Part shown: positions 17,601 through 29,300 of the stretch, one piece after another
Numbering within the stretch: position 1 is the stretch's first letter
Layout: every line of letters starts with the position of its first letter
Source: an uncultured Treponema sp.
Lineage (GTDB): Bacteria; Spirochaetota; Spirochaetia; Treponematales; Treponemataceae
NCBI GenBank assembly: GCA_946537975.1
Contig: CAMNGG010000226.1
Span: 1-48,912, forward strand
Length of the DNA stretch: 48,912 nt
Direction of reading: 5' to 3'
Position numbers and translations under genes: made by a program
The notes under the pieces: generated by a model
Databases searched by the model: none
Seen by the model: only the letters and a program-made list of their open reading frames with translations
Told to the model about the DNA's origin: nothing

Positions 17601-20600
17601 TATCCAGTTCAAAGCTTCCGTTGCCGCTGTTCAAGGTAATAGCGGTCCAGTTAGTATAGTCTGTAGCGCCAGTAGTTGCATTGAGGCGTCCTGTTCTAAA
17701 GAAGGCATAATCGCTTGCTGCAAGACCGTCATCATCTGTAACGTCTATGAAAAGCTGCTTTTCTTTTAAGAGAACACGGTTATCTGCAGACATTATATTG
17801 TTCTTAGGCTTTAATGAATATTCAGAAATTGAAATTACAGGACGGTCTGTATTGCGGTCTACGATATATTCTACAGGGCTAATTCCATTATCAATTGAAG
17901 TATTACCTGCTTCATCTGTTGCTACAACTAAAATCCATACAGGCTTAGTTATTTCGTTGGTAGTAACAAAATCATAGAAATCAACATCAAATGAATAATT
18001 ATAAAGCTGAGAAATATTTCTGTTATAAGTTGTAAGTGCATCCGGATTTGCCGGAGCACTTGCAGTTGTAAGAGTTTTTAAGCGTGTATAGCCGGAAAGT
18101 GCTGCAGGAGCAGAGGCGTCTGTTGAATAGTAAAGGTCTACCTTTGCAGGGCTGCTTCCTTCGTCACTTGAAGTTCCGCTTATTGTGTTCATGCCATTAA
18201 GGCGTGTCGGGTTATTTGTGTTTACAGCAGGGCTTGAAATTGTAACTGCCGGAGCTTCTGTATCTACACGCAGAGTGGCAATCTTTGTGGCTGTCGGGTT
18301 CTTATTTCCAAGGCCATCGTGCTCTGCCCAGTCTTCTACTTCAATAGAAATTACAGGGCGCTCACCGGCATCTGCAAACCAATCTCCTTCCGGATCAAGA
18401 ATAAGATTCCATTCAACATAAGAAGATGCATTCGTTAAAGTGCATGAAGGAGTAGCAGCTGTAATTGTAGGATTTGCAGGACTCTGTGCAACAGGGCTTT
18501 CCTTATCTGGTGCATAACCTTTATAAGAGAAGGTTCCATAACCACCAGTAACATTTGTTACTACACCGTCAGCACTTGTCTGGCTTCCGTCAGTGTGAGT
18601 TACAGTGCCACTAAGACTGTCTGCATTAAGTTCCATCTTAGCAACGCCATTTACAAGAACTCTAAGTGCCTTAATTCCAGAATCAACATCATAAGCAGAA
18701 CCGCTAAGCTCAATTTTCTTTGTACCGTTTGTAAGCTGCTCGGTATGTGTTGCATTAATAACAGGAGCAGTCTGGTCAACATGTACAGAAAGAACTGTGA
18801 CAGCTCCAGTATTACCACAATTGTCGGTCGGGCGGATTACAAGATAATTAGTATTGCTTCCAGTTGTTGGAGCAAAGCCAGGAATACTTGCTGTTGCTTT
18901 CCATGCAGTTCCTTCAGCGATAGAACCCACATTAGAATCATAGAAAGAATAGTATTCCCCTTCTTTAAGCAGGAAGGTTCCTGTCTGAGCAGCACCGCTT
19001 GTTGTAAAGTCTGGAGTGCTTGAAACACTGCCAGCAGTAAATAATTTATACTCAAGTTTTGAAAGGCCACTGCCCTCTTCATTTACAAATATTTCGAAGT
19101 CTACAGAATTAAGTCTGCCGTATGAATACTCGCAGTAGCGGCCTTCGCCAAGCTTGAGGTTATTGTATTTTACAATATCTTCTCCACGGAAGTTATAACG
19201 ATTATCCGGACCTTCTCCAGTAATTATCTGTGGAGCATCCTGGTCAAATTTAATTGTAAAGCTTACGGTCTTTTTATTCTTTGCCCTATCAGTTGCTTCA
19301 AGAGTTACTGTAGCTGGAGAATTCCAGCTGCTCAAATCGATAGTTGAATCATTAAAGGTCCAGCTGGAATTTGTTGAGGTGAAAGGTCCTATTGTTGTTT
19401 CACCTTGTCCTGTTATTGTGAGTTTTATATTTTCAAATAATCCGCCGTCATCGGTAGCAGTACCGCTGATTGTAAAGGCTCCGTCTGACTTACGGATATA
19501 ATATTCTGCTGTCTGTCCTGTTACAGTTTTTTTGTAAGCAGAAGGTGCAGAGATTTCTATATCTTCAATCTTAGGTGCTTCTGTATCTACAATGAATGTA
19601 GTAGAAGCAGTTACCTTCTTGTTTCCGGCATTATCTGTTCCAATTACAGAAAGCTTACCGCCGTCACTTCCAAAATCTTCCTTACTTATTACTGCTGAAT
19701 AAGTATGATTTGTGCTGTCATATTCAAATGAGGATAATGGTTTCAGGTCGAGAGTCTCTGTTGTCGACTCTACATCAAAATAGTGATTGCCGATTGTAAA
19801 CTGCAATGGACGAATATGTCCGTTTTCATCTGTTGCTATACCACTTTCTCCACTACCGTCATTATAAATACCGCTTATTTCAAAGCCGTTAAAGCCTTCT
19901 GCTGTATTATTTATATAAATAGTTTCTGCTAAATTATTTCCTTCGGAATCTTTTACAGTAAGAGAAGGAGCAATAGTATCTATTCTAAGTGTTTTTTCTA
20001 CAATTGTTGATTCATTACCTGCACTGTCTATTGCCTTAAGGGCTAAATGCTTTTCAGTACCAGAGCCTTCAAAAGTGATGTTTGCCTTCCAGCTGGTCTG
20101 GTCAGCTGTATTTGTTGAATCTGGCTCCATGTTATTCCAGCTTACAGAAGAAGGAACTGCCGATGCAGAATAATTCAATGAATATACAAGAGATACTACC
20201 GATGAAAGACTGTCGCTTGCCTTTACAGAGAATAAACCGTTATTTTTGTTGTACCAGCCTGCACTAATAGAGTTTCCGTCCATCTTTACTGAATCAGCAT
20301 CTATTGCTGGAGGTGTAACATCTATAGAGAATTCCAGTGTCTGCATAGAAGTATGATTTGCTGCCTGACCTGCATTGCTTGCATACTTATCTGCTGCATA
20401 ATATTCAATTTTGTAAGAACCGTTTCCAAGGCTTGTTACCGGAACTGTATCTGACCAGTCTGCACCTGTTACTACAGAGCCTGTAACTGCTAAAGTACCA
20501 AAGCCAGCCGGTAAAGAAGCAGCTGGAATTTCAGTTCCATTTTTATAAACTTTTCTGGTAATTGTAGCTACGCCGCTACCGTCTTTTACTGTACCTTCTA

Positions 20601-23379
20601 CAGAAAAGTTATCTTTATAATAGGTTTGAGCCGAAGAAGTTGGGCTTGTGATTTCAAGGACTGGTGCACCGTTATCCTTTTTAATTTCAATTGTTTCTGC
20701 TGCTTTGTATGCTGAATCTTCAGAATCACCGAAACCAAGCTTTCCTGTAGCAAGCCCCTTATTATCTTCTGCCTTAACAATAATCTTATACTCGCCTTCT
20801 CCATCAGGAAGTGTTATTGCAAGTGGACAAGATGTGCTGCCGGAAGTTAAAGTTCCAAAGCTTACAGGGGATTCTGCTCCTGGAGTTCCCGGTCTTAACT
20901 TCCGATAGAATACCTGAACCTGCGACAAACCGTCATCGTCCGTAACGTTTCCAATAATAACCGCAGGATTTGTAAAGATTACATTGTCACCAGTATTAGT
21001 AAAGGTAACTTTAGGGCGGTCAGTTTCCTGCTTTATATGTAAAAGATATGGAAGTTCAAGAACATTTCCAACCTTATCTTTTGCGTAAATGTTAAGAGTA
21101 TATTCTGAATTATCTGTTAAAACTGTTGTATCAAAATCAAAGTTCCAGGCAACTCCAGAAAGAGTGATAGGAGTTGGAGTTGTAGAACCAGTCTGATAAT
21201 AATACAAAGGACTTGTTGTAGCGAGTCCGCTGCCAGAATCTGAAACAGTTCCAAAAATTTTGACTTCGCCGTTTACATAATCAAGACCTGCTTCTGTAAC
21301 CGTTGGAGAAACAACAATTTCGCTGGCTGTGATTTCCGGCTTCTTATTATCCAGCTTAAATTCAAACTCAGTAGGGTCGCTCTTAACTGTGAGAGAGTCT
21401 TCTGCAATAAAGGCAACCTTAACCTTATATGAGCCCGGTTTTTCCGGATTAAGAGTTTTGCCGTCTGCCTTTGTAATTTCTGCAGTGAAGTTATAAACAT
21501 AGCCTTCAGAAGCTAACCCTGCATAAGTTCTGCTAAAACCAGAAATTTCGCAGCTGTAATCTGAAGCAGGAATTACACGTTCTTCTGAAGTAGTTGTATC
21601 TATTACTGTTATCTTTGAAACACAGATTTTATCTGTTGTCTGGTTAGTAAGGTCTTCATCCGTTCCAATTTCAATTTCGTTAATTAGATTTCCACCGTCA
21701 TCGGAAGTCTGTTTAGCGGCAGTAACAATCTTACCTTTAATTTTGATTCCACCTTCATTGCGTGGTAAATCAACATCGCTTCCACTGTAATATTCGTTTT
21801 CTTTATAATATCCGCCAGAGGCTGGAGACTCAAAAGAAACTCTTGGAGCCGCAAAGCTTGAATAACGCTTAAAACCAAACCTCTTGCCGTCTTCGCTTTC
21901 TATAGGATTACCAGAGGTATCCTCTCCACTTACCATTTTGAATTCATAATAATGGTTTATCTTAAGACCTGCTGTACCATCCGAGAACTGGAGTTGAGAA
22001 TCAGACTGGTTCAACATTGTCTTCAATTCAACATCCGGCTCAGAGCTATTCGATACCAGAGTTAAATGAGGTGTAGTTGCTGTAATTGGAGCTGGTGTAA
22101 CTCCAAGATGATAGAGTTCTATTGTTATAGAATTTTTATTTAAGGCAATACCGTCTCCACCAGATTTTAATACAAGAGGAACTGCAGAACCTGGTTCATA
22201 GGTTGTAAAATCCTGTTCAGTTTCATCATATTCAAAATTTGTAATTGACCAGACCGGGTTGCTCTTTGGGTCAATAGAAAACTTAGAAGAAAGAGCGGCA
22301 TCAATATTCTGACTTGAGGCCGAATTTCCTGTTGTATTAAGAGAGCTGATAATTCCAGGAATTTCTGCTTCGGAATAAGAAGACTGGCCTCTTAAAAGAA
22401 GCATCAGATTTCTTGCATTAAGAGATTTTGTATCTTCACTGAAAAGATTCTTATTAAAATCATCACTTAGAATATAATACTGGGTAGTTTTATTTCCTTC
22501 CTCTACACCAGAGTCTTTAGGGTCTTTATATACCTTTGCGCTGTCTTCAAGAAGGAAGCCGCAATAATAAATTTTCTTTGTATAGGCAGCAAGACTTGCC
22601 GCAGATGAAATGTCTACAACTTCACCATAAATCGTATTATAGTTCTGAGTTAAAACTGCGGAAGCGGCATTTTGCACACTCTGATCTACCTTTGCGATAG
22701 TAAGCGGATTATCAGAAGACATAGTTCCAAAGCCGCTTATTTCCAGGGTTCTTGGTTCTGCATCTATGAAGGTATGGGTGCTGTCGTTGTATTCACGGTA
22801 ATAAAGAGTAAGCTTTTTAGTTTCATGCTCTTCCGAAATATCACCAATAATATTGAGGGTACGGCCATAAATCGAAGGCTTTTCTGTACCAAAAGCAAGA
22901 GGCTTACTTACAAGCAGAACCGGTGCAGTATTATCTATATTGATTGGAATGCTGGATTCCTGAGAAGCATTCTTATTCTTATCGTAAGAAACTGCTGTAA
23001 GAATGTAATCGCCATCAGGGAATTCCCACTGCTTATAAGACTCAAAAGCAGAATAGTCTCCTTCGGTTTTCTGATTCAGGGTAACCGTCCATGCATTCTT
23101 ATCATCATTTAATGTTGCTTTATATGGACCATACTTTTCTTTTGACGAAGCATTTGTAAGCGTTACATCCACATAGTCCATTGCAAGATCATCATCACAC
23201 TTTCCTGCGGCAACAAAAGAATCGCGGATAACTGCATTCTTTGGCGGATAAGAAATTTCAACTGTTGGATTCGCAGTATCAACTGCGTCTCCAAGACCAA
23301 TGTTGCAGGAAAGGGCAAACAAAGCAATAAGAGAGGTAAATAAAATAATAGATGTCTTAAAAAGCTTTTTCTTCATCAT
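11608..23379 (-). CDS. Giant Ig-like-repeat lipoprotein 1 (about 3923 aa)
   Basis: Uninterrupted ORF; signal peptide with lipobox ALSC; serial V/IDNxAPxI module boundaries (about 17 by eye); C-terminus ...YGNGTAYPVVAYEIRPTSAEGYMETAQKQ; SD GGAGGTGG. Confidence 0.9.
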   Translation of the reverse strand: MMKKKLFKTSIILFTSLIALFALSCNIGLGDAVDTANPTVEISYPPKNAVIRDSFVAAGKCDDDLAMDYVDVTLTNASSKEKYGPYKATLNDDKNAWTVTLNQKTEGDYSAFESYKQWEFPDGDYILTAVSYDKNKNASQESSIPINIDNTAPVLLVSKPLAFGTEKPSIYGRTLNIIGDISEEHETKKLTLYYREYNDSTHTFIDAEPRTLEISGFGTMSSDNPLTIAKVDQSVQNAASAVLTQNYNTIYGEVVDISSAASLAAYTKKIYYCGFLLEDSAKVYKDPKDSGVEEGNKTTQYYILSDDFNKNLFSEDTKSLNARNLMLLLRGQSSYSEAEIPGIISSLNTTGNSASSQNIDAALSSKFSIDPKSNPVWSITNFEYDETEQDFTTYEPGSAVPLVLKSGGDGIALNKNSITIELYHLGVTPAPITATTPHLTLVSNSSEPDVELKTMLNQSDSQLQFSDGTAGLKINHYYEFKMVSGEDTSGNPIESEDGKRFGFKRYSSFAAPRVSFESPASGGYYKENEYYSGSDVDLPRNEGGIKIKGKIVTAAKQTSDDGGNLINEIEIGTDEDLTNQTTDKICVSKITVIDTTTSEERVIPASDYSCEISGFSRTYAGLASEGYVYNFTAEITKADGKTLNPEKPGSYKVKVAFIAEDSLTVKSDPTEFEFKLDNKKPEITASEIVVSPTVTEAGLDYVNGEVKIFGTVSDSGSGLATTSPLYYYQTGSTTPTPITLSGVAWNFDFDTTVLTDNSEYTLNIYAKDKVGNVLELPYLLHIKQETDRPKVTFTNTGDNVIFTNPAVIIGNVTDDDGLSQVQVFYRKLRPGTPGAESPVSFGTLTSGSTSCPLAITLPDGEGEYKIIVKAEDNKGLATGKLGFGDSEDSAYKAAETIEIKKDNGAPVLEITSPTSSAQTYYKDNFSVEGTVKDGSGVATITRKVYKNGTEIPAASLPAGFGTLAVTGSVVTGADWSDTVPVTSLGNGSYKIEYYAADKYASNAGQAANHTSMQTLEFSIDVTPPAIDADSVKMDGNSISAGWYNKNNGLFSVKASDSLSSVVSLVYSLNYSASAVPSSVSWNNMEPDSTNTADQTSWKANITFEGSGTEKHLALKAIDSAGNESTIVEKTLRIDTIAPSLTVKDSEGNNLAETIYINNTAEGFNGFEISGIYNDGSGESGIATDENGHIRPLQFTIGNHYFDVESTTETLDLKPLSSFEYDSTNHTYSAVISKEDFGSDGGKLSVIGTDNAGNKKVTASTTFIVDTEAPKIEDIEISAPSAYKKTVTGQTAEYYIRKSDGAFTISGTATDDGGLFENIKLTITGQGETTIGPFTSTNSSWTFNDSTIDLSSWNSPATVTLEATDRAKNKKTVSFTIKFDQDAPQIITGEGPDNRYNFRGEDIVKYNNLKLGEGRYCEYSYGRLNSVDFEIFVNEEGSGLSKLEYKLFTAGSVSSTPDFTTSGAAQTGTFLLKEGEYYSFYDSNVGSIAEGTAWKATASIPGFAPTTGSNTNYLVIRPTDNCGNTGAVTVLSVHVDQTAPVINATHTEQLTNGTKKIELSGSAYDVDSGIKALRVLVNGVAKMELNADSLSGTVTHTDGSQTSADGVVTNVTGGYGTFSYKGYAPDKESPVAQSPANPTITAATPSCTLTNASSYVEWNLILDPEGDWFADAGERPVISIEVEDWAEHDGLGNKNPTATKIATLRVDTEAPAVTISSPAVNTNNPTRLNGMNTISGTSSDEGSSPAKVDLYYSTDASAPAALSGYTRLKTLTTASAPANPDALTTYNRNISQLYNYSFDVDFYDFVTTNEITKPVWILVVATDEAGNTSIDNGISPVEYIVDRNTDRPVISISEYSLKPKNNIMSADNRVLLKEKQLFIDVTDDDGLAASDYAFFRTGRLNATTGATDYTNWTAITLNSGNGSFELDSDGKQIIEFKIIDANGTEFTSTAGDWKKVYVEDLKGNKYGLETEGSSYAAPVIYTILDTELPVVAIEGVSTDDGATWTAPDSFTTVLGGDTEEIKLKIHATDNGSGIKTNADGSPSADAVTLTKKIGSGAGQPVTVTPSTVAGEAGIYYATIDCTIGDGLMNITVTAQDNASRTGTATKQFRIDNTDPEITVSTPASGSEQSDQIFAVGTFTESVNFWYAVSPVETSPDATTSWTYIKKNPESGEVTSGNTFPVTNKAGETIPLASLATVCAYREYSNSAVSTFNIQFDGATNSTPDHTYDLNGWLKAMGITIQEDLVSTTNPFEDLITLYLHLKAVDSAGNKKEVAWPILVNPQGSRPTVEFSYPAADEENPILGGKINLMGSAKGKHTITEVYMQIDCNNDGSWTTADETILASDDYGYTLENIPGLYYPGTTTLQKGIKINVNGSVWSQKINENREFNPAETGTPRQIKVRVYARDTSAVPPLLSSAKIKSFRVDNDLPQIDQDIKLVQWNTGFDASTGLVVEASGDNAGSISFAEGSVKAQRSYTDRMYVSGKWYVIGKVTDDSGISQVALGETEDTATAIGNSLGSDGSIKKAFVTGGKTNYVFCFPVGSDTTNAVDVSEVTLRATDNGSGSNAKTQTKQFIVNYDNKAPDVTPIAANKKIFNTNGLYTIESEAYENTVNNKNQSGIERIVFYFTRNVTSQATKIFDPMLKVNTSGNIMDYSGLPYEDDLYWQSAEVTEVNQTSITVSSLPSCAHKYGLAKVNGVIYRIESIEGTSVTLSGAPGETSSALFAIANVIDNTNPENIPGEYNTLTTDYGYGYPTGIYDDGDLMPEHLTKVGTKYNWDATINSRNISDGSVTLHYIAFDKAGNRAALDVAAMVQNNAPRIAGATIGIDEDGNGKVDEDEFYNNDLYSNCYEDGMDGAKKAIDVTIPKTSTAASPVSAIKIRRTLVIKPEIVGGNGALTYTYSVAKRKTTNDGWNDPYYSYTTPGSIGTGTAETETVLNGEIKLPLKQLLAKDDDDNNITDGANQKFAFTIHDSTPGENQKAVMNVIMDVELNDTAPALNKIIPFYWKDAENNSLAENSREKGHIELSKDLPSSFTAGGTGIYGLNPKISGAIKLEGIAQDNSLLKNLSVKLTNSEGSVLLNQVIAEYNGSWPEETTGSGWSTKITQATYGELLAAGYITALPSGKTADQKVPYASQEYGHVVHWTWTLDTEEAGIAVQAGLVITVGALDYGKPSLNGNGAAVYVNNNAFANNGVTGTVAQTGGDNGQAAHTCKYSVDVVPYIRGFKTALSKKSKKEDTSEYDRTALGHYPVARTERIGVYGFNLAGATLYDSPVDAAGNALTSHTAVLGTTKTKDIDGDGKNDTSIFVYATAADALTDFTSSAVYVKVGNIESLNNKNDNDAQGSYGVAAADIPERDDYGKEDTYETFSNFYNRMPNETSNYGLTDDTYLDIWYFDSRAAKPSKPGVISDPIMKINPSSDLIGFAYQSGPRVFSMAKKDNSYQEWLGDFDNLSATGFTYDSEGNTFGTALGGDINGASSVAKFAFMTSLWGQSGTGNDRNKSGDRHQRFEQIGQIGTKADKSPAGANNQTDAEGNYIDKSRVLSPSLAVSGSGANAKVYLAYYDHMNQEIRFRWASQPKSYNDKRGWNGIGYISDAYGSKNLGDNGEKVNLHGETVKMDKYNVYQFAIIAESAAYTYDAQGKGSPTTTTALGNPGSYVAIDVIPDGGTNADNTKYDVVVMVWYDEEDGNLMYTYNKKDLSTLGADFEGSAKTKDNWYGPEQIFTGAGQYCQIKVAGDNSIHIAAYDKDAGDIRYAKLGSYVIDGDHPYSEDTMSCVVDSNGIVGTNLTIDVAMNGTGNNAKAIPYISYYGSFGPKMAYLTEEGAALTSLAKGTAKEDGDCFTGYWEVSNVPTPSNAPKDRVNVAVWKDSAGVIKNSVHTADTSHEGSGTTSANGTTYGNGTAYPVVAYEIRPTSAEGYMETAQKQ

Positions 23380-23391
23380 TTTTCCACCTCC

Positions 23392-26300
23392 TTACTGCAT
23401 CTGTGCGGTTTCTATAGTATCGTCGCCGCCATTATCTATTGAATAACCAAGAACCGGATAAGCCGTTCCATTACCCCAGATTGTACCGTTATCTTTATCT
23501 GCAGAAGAACTTCCAATTGTACCATCTGTTTTCTTGGAATCTATTTGCTTACCATTTGCATCTTTCCAAAGCGCTACGTTAATTCTGTTATCCAGATTAT
23601 TACGTCTCTTTACTTCCAGGTCGGCGATTGTGCTGGTATTTGGTACATAACCAACTTCCCAGTCACCTGTAAACATATCGTTTACAGCACCGTCTTTTAC
23701 TGTAGATGTATGCTTATATGCTATTTTCGGCATATTTCCGCAGGTGTATGATATATACGGTACTGGATTATTATCTGCATCCAGCGCAACATCCATAATC
23801 ATATGTGAACCAGTCTCGTTGAAAGAATCTACTATGCAAGACATTGAATCTTCTGAATATGCAGAATTATAGGCTGGCAGATATGCATAACGGAGATCTC
23901 CGCTCTGATTATCGTAAGCAGTAATATGTACACCACCCTTTCCATCTACCTTTATCTGACAGTATTCTCCGGCATTTTCGAAGATTGTTTTTTCTCCAGT
24001 CCAGTTTACACGGTTCAGGCCCCGGTAATTTGCATCCTTTCCGGCTGTACCGGTAGAATTCTTAGTTGCATCGTCAGACTGCCAGGTAAGATCACGAGGA
24101 TTTGTATTGTATGCATATTTCAATGCCTTTGCCGCAACGTCATACCAGACAATTACAACAACGTCGTGGTCAATTGATGTGTTCTCAACAATTGTATCTG
24201 TATTATCGACCTTCACGAGCTTATATTTTGGAACTACATCTAGGGCAACAAATTCACCAGCTCCCCCAAGAGGTGTTCCTGTATACTGATATTGAGTACC
24301 TGAAGGAAGGTTTGTAGAAGCATTTGTCGCAATTACCTGAGAAGTAGAACAAGAGTATTTTTTGTAACTTGAACTTGCAACAAACATTTCTTTTTTATTT
24401 GTATTTCCGGCCTTAAATCGAATTTCATCATTAAAGCTGTCATAATAAGCCAGATACATATTTGTTGTATTAGTTGTTGTAGAATTCTCCGCCTTTGAAG
24501 TTGCAATGCTTGGACTACGAACCTTGTATCGCAAATCTATATTTGCCCCATCAGTTTCTGAACGTTTTCCTTTCTGATTAACGTATTCGAAATTAACTGA
24601 ACCTTTATCTGTTCCAGAGGTATCTAGTATCCAGAATTTTACTGGGTCAACTTCATCACCGCCGGCATCAATTGCATAAGACCAGCCTCTGTAGTCATAA
24701 GCAAGGAAAGAAGTTGTTCGTGCATCACCGACTCCAGTTTTACCTCTATCTTTATAGGAATTGTCTTTTCCATTTGGTGTAGCAAAGTGCATAGAACTAT
24801 TAAGGAAAGAGAAACCAATAATCTTAGAAACAGGGTTTATCTTCATTACAACTTCTTCTATACGTCCAGAAGGATTTGGTTTACCTGCTTCACTGTTAAA
24901 GTTCCAGACATCAAGCACAGTATCATCTGTCAAAATATAGTTATTTGAGCTGTTAGGCTTATGGTTGTAGAAGTATTTATTATAAGTTGTCTGAGTTGCC
25001 TTCTTTCCATAATTTGCACGCTGAGGCAATGAAGCTGTTGCACTGCCCTTTGCATCGTTATCGTTATAATTGTTAAGACTAATTATTGCGTTGGCTCCAG
25101 TACCACTGCCGTATTTTACATAAACATTACCGCTGGTAAAGTAATTGAGAGCGTTAGCCGCTGTAGGATAAACGTCAATTGTAGAATCATCTGCGCCATC
25201 GCCATCCAAATCCTTAGTCTTTGTTGTTGCAAGGGCTGCAGAATGAGGAGTTGTCGGGTTACCCTCTGCATCAACAGGGCTGTCGTAAAGCGTTGTGTTC
25301 AAGAGATTAAAGCCGTAAAGACCAATGCGTTCTGTTTTAGCTACCGGATAGTGTCCGAGAGCTGTTCTGTCCATTTCTGAAGAATCATTCTGCTTCTTCT
25401 TTGCAGAAAGCTTAGTCTTAATTCCCATAATATATGGAACTACATCAATCTTGTATTTACAGGTATAAGCTGCACTTCCGTCGCTTGTACCGCCTGTCTG
25501 GCCTACAGTGCCAGTAACACCATTATATGCAAAAGGATTTGGAGTATATGATACACTACCGCCGCTGAGACTTGGCAAGCCCTGATCTGCCGCAGAAACT
25601 GTAATTACAAGATCCAGCTGAGGGTTAATGCTCATTGCGGCAACTTCGGTTTCTATTGTCATTTCCCAGTGAACTACATGACCATAAGCTTGGCTTGTAT
25701 AAGGAACATAATCACTTCCTTCAACGCCCTGTGGAAGTGCACTTATATAACCAGCAGCCATAAACTCATCGTAAGTTGCATTTCTGATTACAACGCTCCA
25801 GCCAGAGTTAGCCGCAGGAGAGGCTGGTGCCATAAAGCCTGTTTCTGCTGCTGAACTATCGTAGCTTGCAATATTATAGGTATGAGCACCTGCACCTTCA
25901 CCAATTATTACAGAAAGTGAAGAAAGGACAATATTATCCTGTGCAATTCCTTCAAGCTTAAAGGCTCCAGAAACCTTAGGGTCGCGGTCAAAGATTCCGG
26001 ATGTTGCAGTTGCACTAAAGGCAGCAGGTAAATCCTTAGTCAAATCAATATGACCATTATCCTTACTGTTTCCTTTAAGAGAATTTGATGAACTGCTATT
26101 CCAGTAAAATGGGATAATCTTGTTTGTAGCAGGAGTTACATCCTTCAAAGCTACATCAAGAATCATGTTAAGGTTAGCACTCTGACTTGCTACACCAGAG
26201 CTGCCTGGTGTTGAATCTGTAATAGTAAATACAAACTTCTGGTTTTCACCGTCTGTTATTTCGTTGTTAGAAGCATCCTTTGCAAGCAGCTGGGCTACAG

Positions 26301-29300
26301 TAAGATCTATACCGTCGTTTGCACCGAGCTCTACAACAGTATCACTTTCTGCTGTTCCAGTAATATTTGTTCCAAGAGAACCCGCTGTTGTATATGAATA
26401 GTATGGATCGTTCCAGCCATCACCTGCATCTACTGTCTGATCATTGACAACAGTCGTCTTTCGTTTTGCAACAGTATAAGTATAAGACAAAGCACCGTTA
26501 CCGCCGACTATTTCCGGCTTAATCCGGGTTCTACCCTTTATTGCAAATACTGAAGAAGCAGAAGCCTCGCTGGCATTTGCCGGGAAGGTTACAGAAACCA
26601 TTTTGTTTCTTCCGTTCATTCCCTTTTCATAAGCATTCTGATATTTTGTCTGCTCCAGTTCTGAATCGCTTACTTCGCCGTTACCATCTTCATCGGTTCC
26701 AAAAATAACTCCGGCAATACGAGGACCATTATTCTTAACAAAGCATTCTACTGTCTGCTCTGCAGAGAAGTTTCCTGCCTTATCAAATACTACGTAATGT
26801 AAAGTAACTGGACCATCACTTATATTCTTAGAATTAATGCTTGCTTCCCACTTAAAGGCATCAACCTCTTCGATGAGGCTTTCTATCATATAGTCGCCGT
26901 CATCAAATGAGCCGTTAGAGTAATAGCCGTAACCATATACATCAGTATTAATAAAGTGGTCGCTATCTCCTTCACCTTCTATAGTATGATTGTCTACAAC
27001 ATCAGCTATAGCAAACTTAACAGAACTTGCTGTTCCAGGCTCTCCTGAAAGTCCAATTGTAGAACCAGAAATATCTTCAATTCTATAAAGAACACCATTA
27101 ACCTTTGCAAGGCCACCAATATGAACAAATGATGGAACAGATGCAACTGTTATAGAATGAAGATTTACACTATTAACAGTTACACTCTCCCAGTAAAGAC
27201 CATCCTCATACAGACCGTTTTCCGCAGTCTTACCTGAATAGTCTATTGCATTGGCAGTAGTCTTTACCTTGCGCATAGGGTTAATAATCTTTGTTGCCTG
27301 AGATGGAGTCTGACCTGCTATATTTCTTGTAAAGTAGAAGGCTATGCGGTCTACACCTGTTTCTCCAGGTTCAGCTTCTGTTGCCTGTCCCTTGATTGTG
27401 TAAACACCGTTGCTGTTTTCTATTGTTACAGGTTTAGCCACTGTACCGGCATCTGCTGCCATACCAGTAAGTTTTTCTGTTACAACCGGAGCCTTATTAT
27501 CGTAAGTTACCTTAAAGGTAGCATCTGCAGGCTTTGGATTTGTGTCTTCTTTTTCTTCTGCATGGAAGTCAATTGTATATTCACCAACAGCATTTTCTGT
27601 TTCGCTTCCAATTGGTAAACAGAAGATATAGTTATTTACCGTAACAGTAGTGCCGTCTGCCGCTGTCTTTGAAGTTTCAAACTTTCGGATATAAGTTCCT
27701 GCGTGTGTACCGCTTCCTGTATATGAGTCCTGAGTAGAGGTTACAGCGTGTACCGTACTTCCATTATTAACAGTAAAATCAATAGCCTGAATTCCGCTTT
27801 CATCGGTTACCTTACCAAGCAGGAACCATTTACCTTTAATATTTTCACCCTCTGTATAGCTGCGTTCTGCTGTTACCGCGCCGCTTACGAGAGTTATATT
27901 TCCATTTGAATCTACGTTAAAGCCGTTGCTGCCGTTCTTGCCGGATGCCCACTGTACCAGCCTTAAGTTCTGGTCAATTACAGGAGAATCGCGGTCAATA
28001 ATAAGACGGCGGATCTCGCGGCTGCTTATATAACCCTGAGAATCTGTTGCATAAATCCAAAGTGTAACATTCTGAGTTGACTCTGAAGAGCTTTCTGGCG
28101 GTTCAAGTTCGCCACAAATATTTATTTTCTGACTCCAGCTGATACTCGAAAGAGGAACCTTAACAGCATACTGTGAAACTTCTGCCCCGACAGGCAAAGA
28201 GGTTACAGAATCCTTGCTGATCATATTTCCAAGAGTATAAACTCTTTTGCCTTCTTTAAGCCGAGTATTTAATGTATTAAAGTCAGTTTCATCCCAATCG
28301 CCATCTGCATCGGTATCAATCTGCATCCATACAAAGTCTACGTTGTTCACACCGGTTGCAGTACCAATGATAGAAGGAGAACCTCCAAGAGTAAGAGTTC
28401 TTTCCGGAGTGCTTCCGTCTTTATCGTTTCCAGGATAACCGATATTAACTACAGGTCGGCTGCCCTGAGGGTCCACCATAAGAGGATAATGCTTTTCGTT
28501 TTCATTGCCGGCCTTATCAATTGCCTTTACATGGAAGTAAAGCTTAACAATATCATTAAATGAGTTAACTGCGGTACTCAAATCGTGTTCGGTAGAAATA
28601 CCAATCTTCTTAATCCATTCATTTAGAGTTTCGCCATGAATAGTTACGCCAGATTCGTCTGTTTTTCCGTCGAGCCACATATAGAAGCCGCTCTTAAATT
28701 CGTCTTCGTTTCCAACAGGACGATATGCACATACAGTAGCAAGCGGACTTGTAACAGTTATAGTAGCACCAGATTTATCTGCTGTAGGAAGATTTTCTGG
28801 ATTACTGAATTCGTCTGAAGTTCCAATCTTTCGCTGGAAGGTCCACTGAGCTACAGTTGAATCAGGAGAGTTTACCATTGGAGAAATTGAGTAATAAAGC
28901 TTTGTATTTTCTGTTACATCTGCTTCTACAGTAACTGAACCGCTGAGGTTCTTTTCTGAAGATGGAGCTGTAACATTAATTACAGGCTTCTTTGTATCTG
29001 CATTAAAGGTTACAGATTCAGTAGCCTTACGACCATATCCTGCCTGACCGGTCTTATCTTCTGCTTCTACTGTTATTACATAAGTTGCATTATCTGCCTC
29101 TACAATATTTCCTGATGCTGTAATAGTACAAGGAATTACGAGGTCGCAATAAACGTCTGTATTACTGTTTTCTGAATCTGCCGCAGCTGTCCAGGTACTG
29201 CCATTAGCACCAGTAATCGGAGTAACCGCAGTGTTATTGAATTTTGCAGTAACCTTTACAGAGCGAACACCTACACCAACATCCTTTGCGCGTACACGTA

